Assembly: GCF_018100795.1 (NCBI RefSeq)
Contig: NZ_JAGJDY010000004.1
Coordinates: 372,001-436,000 of the forward strand
Direction: 5' to 3'
Origin: Alteromonas sp. MMG017
GTDB lineage: Bacteria; Pseudomonadota; Gammaproteobacteria; Enterobacterales; Alteromonadaceae
DNA length: 64,000 nucleotides
Shown: piece after piece, positions 39,942 to 50,111 of the stretch
Position numbering within the stretch: position 1 is the first letter of the stretch
Layout: each line of letters opens with the position of its first letter
Translations under genes and position numbers: made by a program
The notes under the pieces: generated by a model
What the model was told of the DNA's origin: nothing
Seen by the model: the letters and a program-made list of their open reading frames with translations, nothing else
The model's database searches: none

Positions 39942-40586
39942 TTATGCCTTTTTAATCCAAACGAGGTGTCGTTCGCCCACCAGATTCGGTACAGTGAGAC
40001 TTTCCGTTTTGATCACCTGATAGTGATCACTCACTTCTTTTAATTCGTCTTCTGGAAACTGCCCTTTAAGTGCAAGGAACTGCCCGTCTGAATTTACCAG
40101 ATGTTGGCACCAGTGCAACATATCTTTTAACGAAGCGAACGCTCGGCTAAGTACTATATCATACGGTTGCGCTGGGGTATGTGCTTCAACTCTACTTTGA
40201 ACAGGCGTCACATTCGATAATTTAAGGGAATGGACACTTTGGGTCATAAAACGAACGCGCTTACCTAAACTATCTAGCAAGGTAAATGCCGTGTCAGGAA
40301 ACGCTATCGCAAGGGGCATGCCTGGCAAACCAGGGCCAGTACCTACATCAATGATATGTTTGGCTTCATGTTTAGCTAAATATGGGTATATCGCTAATGA
40401 GTCCAAAATATGTTTAACCATCATCTGCTTCGGATCACGCACCGATGTCAGATTGTAGGCTTTGTTCCATTTATCAATCAACAATACAAAGCCCACGAGC
40501 TTTGCTTGCTGATCATCGCTTAATTGAAGTGATTGTGCCGCAAGGCCCGAAGCCAGTATTTCGTGTAATTCTTGCTCTAAACTCAT
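39942..40586 (-). CDS. rsmG: 16S rRNA (guanine527-N7)-methyltransferase
   Basis: A 214-residue SAM-dependent methyltransferase acting on 16S rRNA G527. The SAM-binding motif is IIDVGTGPGLPGMPLAI, and YDIVLSRAFASLKDML is the second conserved block. It is encoded directly after mnmG. Confidence 0.97.
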   Translation of the reverse strand: MSLEQELHEILASGLAAQSLQLSDDQQAKLVGFVLLIDKWNKAYNLTSVRDPKQMMVKHILDSLAIYPYLAKHEAKHIIDVGTGPGLPGMPLAIAFPDTAFTLLDSLGKRVRFMTQSVHSLKLSNVTPVQSRVEAHTPAQPYDIVLSRAFASLKDMLHWCQHLVNSDGQFLALKGQFPEDELKEVSDHYQVIKTESLTVPNLVGERHLVWIKKA

Positions 40587-40600
40587 AAATTGAAATCTGC

Positions 40601-42502
40601 TTAAGCGCTTAATTTATCGTGTTTTCTTAACATGCCGTGCTTTTTCAAATACACCAAAAGCAAGGAAATAGCAGCCGGCGTAATTCCGGAAATACGCGAC
40701 GCTTTACCAATAGTTTCAGGTCTCGCTTCGGTAAGTTTAGCCACCACTTCGTTTGATAAACCTGAGATTTTAGTAAAATCGAGATCAACCGGTAACAGTG
40801 AATTCTCGTGACGCTGTGTTTTGGCTATTTCGTCCATCTGGCGCGCAATATAACCTGCGTACTTAATTTGGATTTCAACTTGTTCTGCCGCAATAGGATC
40901 GGTTAAACCAGGTCCAATACTTTCAATCTCCATCAATTGACGATAGGTCATTTCAGGTCGGCGAATAAGTTCTTCTAGTGAATGCTCTTTGCTTACGGGT
41001 GTTTTAAGCAAAGTATTCAACGCTGGCGTAGCACTATGATCTTTATGGACCCAATTTCCACGCATGCGTTGCAACTCGCCTTCAACCGCTTCTTGCTTAG
41101 TATTGAATGCGGCCCAGCGAGCATCATCCACTAAGCCTATTTCACGACCTAACGCGGTTAAGCGACTATCGGCGTTATCTTCACGCAGCAATAATCGATA
41201 TTCAGCACGACTAGTAAACATACGATACGGTTCTTTGGTACCCATGGTCGCTAAATCGTCAATCAATACGCCCATGTAGGCTTGATCGCGACGTAAAATA
41301 AGAGGATCTTTTTCTTGTGCTTGCAATGACGCATTTGCGCCAGCAATCAGGCCTTGTGCACCCGCTTCTTCATAACCGGTTGTGCCGTTAATTTGGCCAG
41401 CAAAGAACAAGCCTTTGATAAATTTGTTTTCGAGTGTTTGTTTCAGATCTCTTGGATCGAAGAAATCATATTCAATGGCATAGCCAGGACGCACGATATG
41501 CGCGTTCTCGAAGCCTTTGATTGAGCGAACAAGATTCATCTGAACATCAAAAGGCAAACTTGTAGAAATACCATTTGGATAAACTTCAATGCTGTTTAAG
41601 CCTTCTGGCTCCACAAAAATTTGATGGGAATCTTTGTCAGCAAACCGAGTGATCTTATCTTCAATGCTTGGGCAGTAACGGGGGCCAATACCCTCAATGA
41701 CGCCAGTAAACATAGGAGAGCGATCAAGTCCGCCTCGAATAATGTCGTGTGTTTTTTCGTTAGTATGCGTGATGTAACACGGGATCTGTTGTGGATGCAT
41801 TTCACGGTTGCCCATGAATGAAAATACCGGTGTTGGATTATCACCAGGTTGTGCCTGCATCACACTAAAATCTAACGAACGGGCATCTAAACGTGCAGGT
41901 GTACCGGTTTTTAAGCGGTCTACACGAAACGGTAAGGCACGTAAACGATCAGCGAGGGCTATCGAAGGGGGATCGCCTGCGCGTCCACCACGATAGTTCT
42001 CAAGGCCTATGTGGATGGTGCCGCCTAAGAATGTTCCTACTGTGAGTACCACGGTTTTGGCTTTAAATTTAAGCCCCATTTTGGTAACCACGCCAGTTAC
42101 CTGATCGTTTTCAACCACGAGATCGTCAACGCTTTGTTGAAACAACGTGAGGTTTTTTTGGCTTTCTACAATTTTACGAATAGCTTGACGGTAAAGGGTT
42201 CTATCAGCCTGAGCACGCGTTGCACGAACAGCTGGTCCCTTGCTTGAATTTAGGGTTCTAAACTGAATGCCACCCTGATCGGCAGCCAAACCCATAGCTC
42301 CACCAAGTGCATCAATTTCTTTTACCAAATGACCTTTGCCGATCCCACCGATCGCTGGGTTACAAGACATCTGTCCAATGGTTTCAATGTTATGGGTTAA
42401 CAGTAAGGTGTTTGAACCCATGCGAGCAGCAGCTAGCGCAGCTTCTGTTCCAGCATGACCACCACCGACTACGATGACATCAAATGCTTGGGTGTAATAC
42501 AT
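40601..42502 (-). CDS. mnmG: tRNA uridine-5-carboxymethylaminomethyl modification enzyme MnmG
   Basis: A 633-residue FAD enzyme that works with MnmE to modify wobble uridine 34. The FAD-binding [20 protein letters not shown] is at the N terminus, and [20 protein letters not shown] and [13 protein letters not shown] are further landmarks. The ATG at 42502 follows GTGAGGTTCGAT, where the GAGG is the ribosome-binding site; the upstream in-frame GTG is part of that site. oriC lies just upstream of this gene, as in E. coli. Confidence 0.98.
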   Translation of the reverse strand: MYYTQAFDVIVVGGGHAGTEAALAAARMGSNTLLLTHNIETIGQMSCNPAIGGIGKGHLVKEIDALGGAMGLAADQGGIQFRTLNSSKGPAVRATRAQADRTLYRQAIRKIVESQKNLTLFQQSVDDLVVENDQVTGVVTKMGLKFKAKTVVLTVGTFLGGTIHIGLENYRGGRAGDPPSIALADRLRALPFRVDRLKTGTPARLDARSLDFSVMQAQPGDNPTPVFSFMGNREMHPQQIPCYITHTNEKTHDIIRGGLDRSPMFTGVIEGIGPRYCPSIEDKITRFADKDSHQIFVEPEGLNSIEVYPNGISTSLPFDVQMNLVRSIKGFENAHIVRPGYAIEYDFFDPRDLKQTLENKFIKGLFFAGQINGTTGYEEAGAQGLIAGANASLQAQEKDPLILRRDQAYMGVLIDDLATMGTKEPYRMFTSRAEYRLLLREDNADSRLTALGREIGLVDDARWAAFNTKQEAVEGELQRMRGNWVHKDHSATPALNTLLKTPVSKEHSLEELIRRPEMTYRQLMEIESIGPGLTDPIAAEQVEIQIKYAGYIARQMDEIAKTQRHENSLLPVDLDFTKISGLSNEVVAKLTEARPETIGKASRISGITPAAISLLLVYLKKHGMLRKHDKLSA

Positions 42503-42653
42503 ATCGAACCTCACTATTAACGTAAATGGAGTAACTTTTTTCTTTTCTGAACAAGCTGAAAAAAGGGCGCGTATTTTAGCTGACTTATTGCATAAAGAAA
42601 ACGGTTAAATTTTCTTCAATGCTGTTGTTCATTTCTTTCTGCCCTGGCTTATT

Positions 42654-42702
42654 GATCTTAAGATCTCTTATAGATCTGTTTATTTTTATTATTATTAGGA
42701 TC
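42654..42702. other. DNA unwinding element of oriC
   Basis: Overlapping copies of a 13-mer starting GATCT occur here: GATCTCTTATAGA at 42662 and GATCTGTTTATTT at 42673. They match E. coli oriC R (GATCTCTTATTAG) and L (GATCTATTTATTT) 13-mers with few changes. A run of TTATTATTATTAG completes the AT-rich element. Strand melting by DnaA should start here. Confidence 0.85.
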
Positions 42703-42800
42703 AGCAAGATCTGTTAGTAACCCTTTAAAGCAGTTTCAGATCATGAAGTTACACGATCTAAAAGGTTGTGCAATACAGATCGATAACCCCCTCATGATCT

Positions 42801-43010
42801 TGTGTATAAACCCCTTAGTTATCCACATGGGCAATTGTGAATAAAGTTACTCATTCTTCAGTAAGAGCTTATACACAGTGGTTTGTAGGATCCTATCCAC
42901 AGCACTGATCAAGATGTGATCGCATTGGGGATAAAATGTTGGTTATTACTACTGTTAGATCGCTAACTAAGCATAGAATATGGCTTTCAGAGCGATCTTA
43001 TTGTGGATGA
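42801..43010. promoter_or_regulatory. DnaA-box array of oriC
   Basis: Boxes fitting TTATNCACA: 42801-42809 (minus, TTATACACA), 42819-42827 (plus, TTATCCACA), 42836-42844 (minus, TTATTCACA) and 42869-42877 (plus, TTATACACA). Three further sites have one mismatch: 42893-42901 (plus), 42926-42934 (minus) and 43002-43010 (minus). The array begins about 100 bp from the unwinding element. Confidence 0.9.
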
Positions 43011-43212
43011 GATCTTTCCACAATTTTTAGGTGGATCATGTGATCACTCAATATCTTTTATTTTGTGATCGGAAAAATAATTAAAAAATTATGGAGGAAA
43101 CAGAAAAAATTAGTGCCGCAGAGGAGCAATGATCATTATTAATGATACCCTTTTAAAGAAATACGAGGGTATTTTACTGATCGTTGAGCGCGCTTTCTCT
43201 GCGGTTTTTAGC

Positions 43213-44034
43213 TTAGCGAACCTGGTTAGGTTGATATCTCGGCGTGATATTTTGTGCTTCGGCTTCATCTTGGGTTAAGCCTTCACGTCTACTTGGGCCT
43301 TGAAAGCGTACTTTATAAGTATCGTATTCTTTGACTGACTCAAAGCAATAACGGCCCATAGCGTGCTCTAGCTCGCCTAAACTATGGTTGGTAATTAAGA
43401 TGCAGTTCTTTTTATTCACCAAACGTTGGCGCAATAAATTGCCTAACCAGCTTTGGGTATTCTTTTTAAGCACGGTTTCATTCACACAGACTTCATCCAG
43501 AATGAGCAAATCGACTTCGAGTAATTCTTGGTTTGCTTCTCTGAACTTCTGGCCTACGTTGTCTGTGGCACTAAAATCATAAGAGAAATAACGCATTTCC
43601 AGTAGGGTTGAAAGCTGCCTGTATAAGACTGAGATCTCATATTGTTCTATAAGTTGATGGGCGATCGCGCCAGCAATATGAGACTTACCCCTGCCATAAT
43701 CGCCGTAGAATAACATCATGTGAGAACCACTTTGACGCCAGGCGGGATCGTCATGAGCGGCAATAAAAGACTGTGCAATAGACACCGCTTCAATGACATC
43801 GTCGCTGTCTTCTATCAAATTAGCGAACGTCCACTTGGGGTTTAGATCAGAACGCCCATGAATGGCTTCTACACGCGCTTTTTTAGAGCGTTGTTGTAGT
43901 TGACCAATTTCTTGGTTTGCTTGGTTCTCGTATTGCTTTCTAAGCGTTGCGTAATCGATGTATTCATCGTTAGGCTCGGAAGGCTTGTTAAGGGCCTTGG
44001 CAAGATTCGCAATTTTGTCTGTAATTCGATCCAT
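43213..44034 (-). CDS. DnaC-like AAA+ ATPase (putative replicative helicase loader)
   Basis: A 273-residue AAA+ ATPase of the DnaC/IstB type. The Walker A motif is GDYGRGKSH, Walker B VDLLILDEV, and sensor-1-like ILITNHSLGEL follows. The coiled N-terminal part (about residues 1-75) probably contacts the helicase DnaB. The start given begins MDRITDKIANLAKAL. An upstream in-frame start would place 27 more residues over the end of the DnaT-like gene and is rejected. It sits 4 bp downstream of the dnaT-like gene and next to oriC, mirroring the E. coli dnaT-dnaC pair, though the sequence itself is divergent. IstB-type transposon helpers are the main alternative, but no insertion element is present. 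Confidence 0.8.
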   Translation of the reverse strand: MDRITDKIANLAKALNKPSEPNDEYIDYATLRKQYENQANQEIGQLQQRSKKARVEAIHGRSDLNPKWTFANLIEDSDDVIEAVSIAQSFIAAHDDPAWRQSGSHMMLFYGDYGRGKSHIAGAIAHQLIEQYEISVLYRQLSTLLEMRYFSYDFSATDNVGQKFREANQELLEVDLLILDEVCVNETVLKKNTQSWLGNLLRQRLVNKKNCILITNHSLGELEHAMGRYCFESVKEYDTYKVRFQGPSRREGLTQDEAEAQNITPRYQPNQVR

Positions 44035-44038
44035 AGCG

Positions 44039-44710
44039 TTAGTTCTTCTTTGTCGATGTGGCGTATTTTTCCACCAGCTTTCTTGCATTATCATCCGCTT
44101 CGATACCGGCTGCAACTTTCACTTGCTGATTTCCCACTTTTCTTACAGGAGAATAACCCGCGGCTACGCGCTTATGTTTAATATTGTGAGCGAATTTTTG
44201 TGTCCACTGAAACTCACTAAGGATTGTGCTTGGTCTGCCTAGCCAGTATGAAATGAATTCGCCCACTTCATTATCATCATATTCAGTATCGATAATACCG
44301 AGCAGAGAGGCCATTTCTAAAAACAGCTCCTTGTTTGGCTTCCAAGCGGCTGAAATAGCAAAATGGGATTTATGCAGGGCATCAAAATTTGATTGTGCGT
44401 TGTTTATGAGTGGAAGCAGCAGGGCTTTACCATTAATAGAATGCTCTAAATCCAACTCTTCTGGAAAAACCACCAGCCCCACAAGTTCAAGCTGTTTTAA
44501 CAGGCTATTGATTTGCCGGCCACGTTGATAGGGGGTGTCTTTTTGTTCGCCGTTCAATAGCGACAGTAAGTACTTATAATCGATAGCAGCACTTGCCGTT
44601 GAAGCCGTGTTGGCTGTTGGGCGTAAGCCAAGCAAGTAAAGTACGCGGCAATCGTTTGATATCGGCGATTGCAGTACCGCGAGTTCAGCTTGCGTTAGCG
44701 TTGTACTCAT
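44039..44710 (-). CDS. DnaT-like primosomal protein
   Basis: A 223-residue protein with a C-terminal DnaT-type domain. LEMASLLGIIDTEYDDNEVG, then FISYWLGRP, then FQWTQKFAHNIKH matches the DnaT pattern (xFIxYWxxxG...QWQQKLAR). The N-terminal half (about 1-110), containing SNDCRVLYLLGLRPTA and RGRQINSLLKQLELVGL, looks like a winged-helix DNA-binding unit. DnaT works in replication restart and helicase loading with DnaC. Its start codon overlaps the mioC stop (ATGA) and it is followed by dnaC, so all are one operon. Confidence 0.75.
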   Translation of the reverse strand: MSTTLTQAELAVLQSPISNDCRVLYLLGLRPTANTASTASAAIDYKYLLSLLNGEQKDTPYQRGRQINSLLKQLELVGLVVFPEELDLEHSINGKALLLPLINNAQSNFDALHKSHFAISAAWKPNKELFLEMASLLGIIDTEYDDNEVGEFISYWLGRPSTILSEFQWTQKFAHNIKHKRVAAGYSPVRKVGNQQVKVAAGIEADDNARKLVEKYATSTKKN

Positions 44711-45147
44711 GCAGTTTCCAAGGAGCGTTCAAACAGTGCTACCGCTTCATCTTCTGGAATAGGATATTCTAACACATCAATATGTATGGGGTCGGCAAGA
44801 AGGGTAGCGCCGGTATTTTTCATCGCGGTTTCTATATCTTTTGCGCCATGGCAGAAGGTATCGTAACTCGTGTCACCCAAACCAATCACATAGAAATTCA
44901 CACCTGGTAAATCTGCGTCTTTTAATGATTTTGCAAAAGGTTGGATATTATCTGGGAGCTCACCGGCACCATGGGTTGATGTGCATACTATCCATGTTGA
45001 ATCTTTATTAATGTCGCTTAGCGTTGGTTCAAGATGAATAGTAAATGTATTGCCTCGCTGCTCGAGCGTTTTTGCAATAGCCTCAGCTACATATTCAGAT
45101 GCGCCAAGCATGGTACCCACAATTATTTCGTAGTGCGTTGTCATCAA
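44707..45147 (-). CDS. mioC: Flavodoxin-like protein MioC
   Basis: A 146-residue flavodoxin fold protein. IIVGTMLGASEYVAEAIAKT is the FMN phosphate-binding start, and STHGAGELPDNIQPF and GLGDTSYDTFCHGAKDIE are further FMN contacts. MioC next to oriC is known from E. coli, where its transcription reaches the origin. It begins 1 bp after the mnmE stop. Confidence 0.93.
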   Translation of the reverse strand: MMTTHYEIIVGTMLGASEYVAEAIAKTLEQRGNTFTIHLEPTLSDINKDSTWIVCTSTHGAGELPDNIQPFAKSLKDADLPGVNFYVIGLGDTSYDTFCHGAKDIETAMKNTGATLLADPIHIDVLEYPIPEDEAVALFERSLETA

Positions 45148-46536
45148 TTATTTACCAATACAGAAAGATGAAAATATCTTACCAAGTAAGTCGTCTGAGG
45201 TGAATTCACCGGTTATTTCACACAACGACTGGTGGGCTAACCGAAGTTCTTCTGCTAGTAATTCACCGGCCATCGCGTCGTGGAGTTGTTGTTCGCCTAT
45301 CACCACAAATTGATGAGCTTTTTCCAAGGCATCAAGATGACGTCTTCGGGCGATAAATTGCCCTTCGGTGGTGGTGTCGAACCCCATGGTGTTGGCTAAA
45401 TGATCTCGCAGGGTATCAATACCGTCGCTTTGTTTTGCTGAAATATTAATAACCGGCATATCGCCATGTTCGGTTTTGACGTTATTCAGGCCTACTTGTA
45501 AGTCGCTTAGATCCGCTTTATTTTTAATAACCGTGGTTGGGATACCCTCTGGTAAGCGCGCCATAAATTCAGGCCAAATTTTATAAGGATCTGCCACATC
45601 GGTAGTGGTTGAATCAGTAACAAAAAGTACGTGATCCGCTTCGCTGATGGCTTGCCACGCTCGCTCAATACCAATTTGTTCTACTTTGTCTGGGCTATCA
45701 CGAAGACCTGCGGTATCAATGATGTGTACCGGCATGCCGTTAATATTAATATGCTCTTTTAATACATCACGAGTAGTGCCTGCAATCTCGGTGACAATGG
45801 CGCTATCTCGGCCTGCTAATGCATTTAGTAAACTTGATTTACCCGCATTAGGGCGCCCGGCGATAACCACCTGCATACCTTCTCTTAGCAGACTTCCTTG
45901 CTTAGCTTGCTCTCGTACAACTTGAAGATGCGCAAGTATGGCGGCTAGATCGCCAGACACTTTTCCATCAGATAAGAAATCAATTTCTTCTTCAGGAAAG
46001 TCGATAGCGGCTTCAACGTACATACGTAAATGAACGATTTGATCAGACAAGGTTTGTATTTGGGTTGAAAACTCGCCCTGTAACGAACGTAGCGCGCTTC
46101 TAGCTGCTTGTTTAGAGCTGGCATCTATTAAATCAGCGATAGCCTCAGCTTGCGCTAAATCGAGCTTGTCGTTGATAAAGGCTTGTTCACTGAACTCACC
46201 TGGGTTGGCTAATCGCGCTTTGCCAGTGGATAACACAGCGTCAATAAGCATATCCATCACAACCTGACCGCCATGACCTTGCAGCTCTAATACATCTTCG
46301 CCCGTAAATGAATTAGGCCCTTTGAAGAATAGCGCGATACCTTGGTCGATAACATTTTGTTGGCTATCGACAAACGGGGTATAGGTGGCCAATCTAGGGG
46401 TTAGCGTTGTAGGTACCAGAGTGGCGGCTATAGTTTTAGCATGTGGGCCTGATACGCGTACAATTCCTACACCACCGCGCCCAGGGGCAGTAGCTTGGGC
46501 GGCAATGGTATCGGTTGTGATGATATGTGAATCCAT
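45148..46536 (-). CDS. mnmE: tRNA modification GTPase MnmE
   Basis: A 462-residue GTPase partner of MnmG. The N-terminal formyl-tetrahydrofolate-like domain begins [16 protein letters not shown]. The G domain carries [16 protein letters not shown] (G1) and DTAGLRDS (G3). The C terminus is CIGK, the family's invariant cysteine motif. It is co-transcribed with mioC. Confidence 0.98.
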   Translation of the reverse strand: MDSHIITTDTIAAQATAPGRGGVGIVRVSGPHAKTIAATLVPTTLTPRLATYTPFVDSQQNVIDQGIALFFKGPNSFTGEDVLELQGHGGQVVMDMLIDAVLSTGKARLANPGEFSEQAFINDKLDLAQAEAIADLIDASSKQAARSALRSLQGEFSTQIQTLSDQIVHLRMYVEAAIDFPEEEIDFLSDGKVSGDLAAILAHLQVVREQAKQGSLLREGMQVVIAGRPNAGKSSLLNALAGRDSAIVTEIAGTTRDVLKEHININGMPVHIIDTAGLRDSPDKVEQIGIERAWQAISEADHVLFVTDSTTTDVADPYKIWPEFMARLPEGIPTTVIKNKADLSDLQVGLNNVKTEHGDMPVINISAKQSDGIDTLRDHLANTMGFDTTTEGQFIARRRHLDALEKAHQFVVIGEQQLHDAMAGELLAEELRLAHQSLCEITGEFTSDDLLGKIFSSFCIGK

Positions 46537-46539
46537 ATT

Positions 46540-47022
46540 TTAGTCGCGAAAGTTCTTAAATTGAAAAGGCTGACCTAAGTCTGATGATTTCACCAAGGCC
46601 ATGGCTTGTTGTAAATCATCACGCTTTTTACCGGTTACTCTCAGTTCTTCACCTTGAATAGCCGTTTGTACTTTGATTTTTGCGTCTTTAATAATTTTTA
46701 CGATTTTCTTCGCAATAGGCTGTTCTATGCCTTCTTTGAAAGCAATCGTTTGACGATAAGTTTTGCCGTTAGCATCAAAGGGCTTCATATCAATAAACGA
46801 AGTATCTAGGTTTCGCTTAGAGCATGCAGTTCTAAACATACTTTCCATTTGCTGTAATTGAAATTCCGCTTCTGCTTTCATGACCACGGTTTTCTCTTTG
46901 TATTCAAAGCTCGCTTCAATGCCACGAAAGTCAAAACGTGTGGCAAGTTCTCGGTGAGCATTTTCAGTGGCGTTACGCACTTCTTCCATATTGATTTCAG
47001 ACACAATATCAAATGATGGCAT
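46540..47022 (-). CDS. yajQ: YajQ-family nucleotide-binding protein
   Basis: A 160-residue protein of the YajQ family, two ferredoxin-like domains. [18 protein letters not shown] is the family's N terminus and [19 protein letters not shown] its first core strand pair. Some members bind cyclic di-GMP and act with transcription factors; others bind nucleic acid. It is followed 4 bp later by mnmE. Confidence 0.95.
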   Translation of the reverse strand: MPSFDIVSEINMEEVRNATENAHRELATRFDFRGIEASFEYKEKTVVMKAEAEFQLQQMESMFRTACSKRNLDTSFIDMKPFDANGKTYRQTIAFKEGIEQPIAKKIVKIIKDAKIKVQTAIQGEELRVTGKKRDDLQQAMALVKSSDLGQPFQFKNFRD

Positions 47023-47043
47023 AGTTAATTTATCCTCGTAGAC

Positions 47044-47072
47044 AAAACAGCCCGCAATTGGCGGGCTGTTTA
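47044..47072 (-). terminator. Terminator after yidC
   Basis: AAACAGCCCGC and GCGGGCTGTTT form an 11-bp stem around AATTG, with TTTT following on the minus strand. It ends the rpmH-rnpA-yidD-yidC transcript before yajQ. Confidence 0.9.
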
Positions 47073-47093
47073 TTATAAAAGAAATAGACGTTG

Positions 47094-48746
47094 CTATTTA
47101 ATTCCCCGCTTCTCCATAGAAGCATATATCATTTTGGCTTGTACTAATGTAATGATGTTACTGACTAACCAGTATAATACTAGACCTGCAGGGAACCATA
47201 AGAAGAACACACTCATTGCCACAGGCATGAACTGCATTATCTTCTGCTGCATTGGGTCAGTAATTGTTGTAGGTTGTAGTTTCTGCAACAAGTACATACT
47301 TGCGCCCGTTAGTATAGGCAATACAAAGTACGGGTCTTTCACCGACAAATCAGTGATCCACAATGCAAAATCTGCATGGCGTAATTCAACACTTTCCATT
47401 AACACCCAATAGAGCGCTAGGAAAATAGGCATTTGAAGTACTAGTGGTAAACAACCACCCATTGGGTTAACTTTTTCTTTCTTGTAAAGCTCCATCATCG
47501 ACTGAGACATTTTTTGTCTGTCATCGCCAAAACGGTCTTTAAGTTGCTGCATTTTAGGCGCTAAGTTGCGCATGCGAGCCATAGACTCGTATTGCTTCTT
47601 AGTCAGCCAGTACATAGCACCTTTCACTACGATAGTAATCAAGATGATGGCTACACCCCAGTTATTCACTAAGCTGTGCAAGAATGTAAGCAATGAAAAC
47701 AGTGATTGCGATATCCACCATAGAATGCCGTAATCGACGGTTAGGTCTAATCCGCGAGCAATCTCTTTTAACTTGTCTTGATCTTTTGGACCCATATAAA
47801 GGGTGCTAGATAAGGTTTTTGTTTCGCCAGTATTAACCACTGCCGCTGGCATCAACACACCAATAACCGCATATTGGTTTGAAATATTGCGCGAGTAAAT
47901 GGTGTTTACTTGATCTTGTGGTGGTACCCAAGCAGAGACAAAGTAATGCTCTAGCATACCAGCCCAACCCGCCTTGGTAGTCTCACGCAATTTGTCATCA
48001 GCAATATCATCAAACGTGTACTTTTGATAACGATCTTCTTCGGTAGAGTATGCTGCGCCGCGATAGGTAGGCATAAACATATTGCCGTCGTCTTCCGCGT
48101 CAATAACTTGTTTTAGTTGTGCATACTGCTGCACATTAGCCGCCGTACCGGAGTTATTCTCAACAGTATAATTTACCGCTACGTTGTAATGGTCTTTTTT
48201 GAAGATGAACGTTTTGGTAACAGTAAGTCCTTGGTCGTTTTTCCATACCAAAGGCACTTCGAGGGTATCACCGGTCATCTCGTAGAAATTGCTGTCGGTA
48301 CGATAAACAGGGCGACCACTGCTGCTAGCATCTGGGCCATTGGCACCAATAAGACCACTTTGCGCGATATATAGATTATTACCTGAACGTAATAGGCTAT
48401 AAGGTTCTTCAGAGCCTTGAGTTACTGGAAACTTTAACAAGTCTGCAGTAATGACATCGCCACCCAATAAGTCGATGCGAAGGTCTAAGCCATCAGTTTT
48501 AACTTCGATAATACGGTTAGCATTTGATGCGCTAACCATCGGTTTAGCAGCTGGCAGGCTATCACCGGTAGGTACATCTTCAGATTGCGCATCATCAAAT
48601 GATGGCACACCTTGTGATACCTGTTCGGCTTGCTCTGTTTGTACTTGCTGTACAGGTTGAGGTCCGTATTCTTTTTGCCATTGTTGCCAAAGCAAAAAAC
48701 TGACCAGCGCCAGGCCAATTATCAGAAAACTACGTTGCGATTCCAT
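47094..48746 (-). CDS. yidC: Membrane protein insertase YidC
   Basis: A 550-residue insertase of the Oxa1 superfamily, the long gammaproteobacterial form. The start chosen gives [20 protein letters not shown], the first membrane segment; the upstream in-frame start adds a polar tail and is rejected. A large periplasmic P1 domain (about 65-330) is followed by the insertase core with [20 protein letters not shown] and [18 protein letters not shown]. It lies 10 bp after yidD. Confidence 0.97.
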   Translation of the reverse strand: MESQRSFLIIGLALVSFLLWQQWQKEYGPQPVQQVQTEQAEQVSQGVPSFDDAQSEDVPTGDSLPAAKPMVSASNANRIIEVKTDGLDLRIDLLGGDVITADLLKFPVTQGSEEPYSLLRSGNNLYIAQSGLIGANGPDASSSGRPVYRTDSNFYEMTGDTLEVPLVWKNDQGLTVTKTFIFKKDHYNVAVNYTVENNSGTAANVQQYAQLKQVIDAEDDGNMFMPTYRGAAYSTEEDRYQKYTFDDIADDKLRETTKAGWAGMLEHYFVSAWVPPQDQVNTIYSRNISNQYAVIGVLMPAAVVNTGETKTLSSTLYMGPKDQDKLKEIARGLDLTVDYGILWWISQSLFSLLTFLHSLVNNWGVAIILITIVVKGAMYWLTKKQYESMARMRNLAPKMQQLKDRFGDDRQKMSQSMMELYKKEKVNPMGGCLPLVLQMPIFLALYWVLMESVELRHADFALWITDLSVKDPYFVLPILTGASMYLLQKLQPTTITDPMQQKIMQFMPVAMSVFFLWFPAGLVLYWLVSNIITLVQAKMIYASMEKRGIK

Positions 48747-48756
48747 ATAGGTCTCT

Positions 48757-49026
48757 TTATTTTGAGTGTTTATCTTGTTGTTTTTCCGGTACTGGGTCGT
48801 AACCACCGGCATGCAAAGGATGGCATCTTAATATGCGTTTGATTGATAGCCAACCGCCTTTTACTAATCCATGTGTTTTTAGTGCTTCAATAGCATACCA
48901 AGAACATGATGGATGAAAACGACAGCGTTGTCCTAAAATAGGAGATATAAACCATTGATACAGTTTTATGAGTACCAGTGGTATCGCGATTAAGACGCGT
49001 TGCAACGTTTGGCTAATTTTTTCCAT
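48757..49026 (-). CDS. yidD: Membrane protein insertion efficiency factor YidD
   Basis: An 89-residue amphipathic protein with the YidD signature [19 protein letters not shown] and the [24 protein letters not shown] block. It overlaps rnpA by 37 bp, as in many bacteria, and precedes yidC. Confidence 0.96.
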   Translation of the reverse strand: MEKISQTLQRVLIAIPLVLIKLYQWFISPILGQRCRFHPSCSWYAIEALKTHGLVKGGWLSIKRILRCHPLHAGGYDPVPEKQQDKHSK

Positions 49027-49349
49027 AGCTTATCCATCGTTGCGAAAATTTCTTGGTTACTAAGTTTATCAGCACCAGATTTACCAATTACGATAATATC
49101 CACATTTGGGAGGTCATGTTGCTTATGGCGAAAACTTTCACGAATTAAACGTTTTAAACGATTTCGGTCGTGAGCTTTACGAATGCGCTTTTTGGCAAGT
49201 GTAATGCCTAAACGTGGGGACGGTAGAGTATTGGTTCTTGCAAGGATAGTAAACGAGGGAGATACAGCTGGAATTGCATTATCAAACACATAGGTAAAGT
49301 GGGTGGGAGTTAACAGACGTAACTCCCGTGAAAAATGATTTTCGCCCAC
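48990..49349 (-). CDS. rnpA: Ribonuclease P protein component
   Basis: The 119-residue protein subunit of RNase P. The RNR motif is [16 protein letters not shown], and [15 protein letters not shown] is upstream of it. It follows rpmH with a 22-bp gap. Confidence 0.96.
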   Translation of the reverse strand: MGENHFSRELRLLTPTHFTYVFDNAIPAVSPSFTILARTNTLPSPRLGITLAKKRIRKAHDRNRLKRLIRESFRHKQHDLPNVDIIVIGKSGADKLSNQEIFATMDKLWKKLAKRCNAS

Positions 49350-49371
49350 TTTAGGTGCTTTCTACTTAAGC

Positions 49372-49506
49372 TTAAGCAGAAAGACGAGCGCGGCCTTTTG
49401 CACGGCGAGCTGCTAGTATTTTACGACCATTTTTAGTCGCCATACGAGCACGAAAACCGTGAGAACGCTTACGCTTCAAATTGCTCGGTTGAAATGTTCT
49501 TTTCAT
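49372..49506 (-). CDS. rpmH: Large ribosomal subunit protein bL34
   Basis: A 44-codon gene encoding [18 protein letters not shown] at its start and [17 protein letters not shown] at its end, typical bL34. It is the first gene of the rpmH-rnpA-yidD-yidC unit. It diverges from dnaA. Confidence 0.97.
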   Translation of the reverse strand: MKRTFQPSNLKRKRSHGFRARMATKNGRKILAARRAKGRARLSA

Positions 49507-50111
49507 GACCAAAGTCTCACTTATATTTAATTAAACATAGGCGTTTTTGGTAAACACTTTATTCTGTTGCCAGAGTAAGTTGTGCTTATCACCAGAAAAG
49601 CCCATCGAAAAAGGACGCTGAATTCTAGAGATCTCGGGGGCTGCTGTCAATCAATAATCCACTATTTTGGTAGAAAATGTGAACAAAGTTTACTGAAAAG
49701 GCTTAAATGCTAAGCAGTAGGTATAATTTTAACTGTGAATAAGCTGGTTATAATCATCATTTTATCCACAGATTTTTAATTTTCATGCCGCTATGTATAG
49801 CATTTAGGCGGTGATCTCATACAATTATTACGATTTTAATTCTTAATTCAGCTAAATTAAGCACATTTTCGAATAAGAGCTCTTTGTTTAATTATCAATA
49901 GGTTACAAGTTTGATCCTGATGATCCCCAAAGATCGTCATTTACTTTTTGTTGATAAAGTAAGATAATCCACAGCTATTAAAATGATAAAACAAATTCTC
50001 GCTGCTACCCAACAATATACATCCGCCTGATTCTTCTTCTTGGCGCGCATCTCGGTGCCTGTTTCTTTGTATTGGTTGTTATTTGCGAGTTACCGGAGCT
50101 AAGTAACTTAC
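49507..50111. promoter_or_regulatory. dnaA/rpmH divergent regulatory region with DnaA boxes
   Basis: A 605-bp AT-rich region with no gene. DnaA-type boxes occur at 49734-49742 (minus, TTATTCACA) and 49762-49770 (plus, TTATCCACA). TAATCCACA at 49965-49973 has one mismatch. GATC sites cluster at 49914-49935. The boxes suggest autoregulation of dnaA, as in E. coli. They are too few, and the unwinding element is absent, for this to be the main origin. Confidence 0.75.

Larger units (their letters stand above)
42503..43212. other. oriC: Chromosomal replication origin (oriC) region
   Basis: A 710-bp AT-rich gap between mnmG and the dnaC-like gene. Its core, 42650-43075, contains AT-rich 13-mer-like repeats, seven perfect or one-mismatch DnaA boxes, and 18 GATC sites between 42654 and 43070 where about two would be expected by chance. 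This is the same position (mnmG side of mioC) and the same design as E. coli oriC. GATC density implies Dam methylation and SeqA-type sequestration. The right edge towards 43212 is AT-rich with no gene. Confidence 0.95.

Noticed and set aside
43213..44034. IstB transposition helper
   Set aside because: No IS21-type transposase or terminal repeats nearby, and the gene is in an operon with a DnaT-like protein beside oriC.
49507..50111. dnaA upstream region as a second origin
   Set aside because: It has DnaA boxes but far fewer GATC sites and no 13-mer-like unwinding element; better read as dnaA autoregulation.
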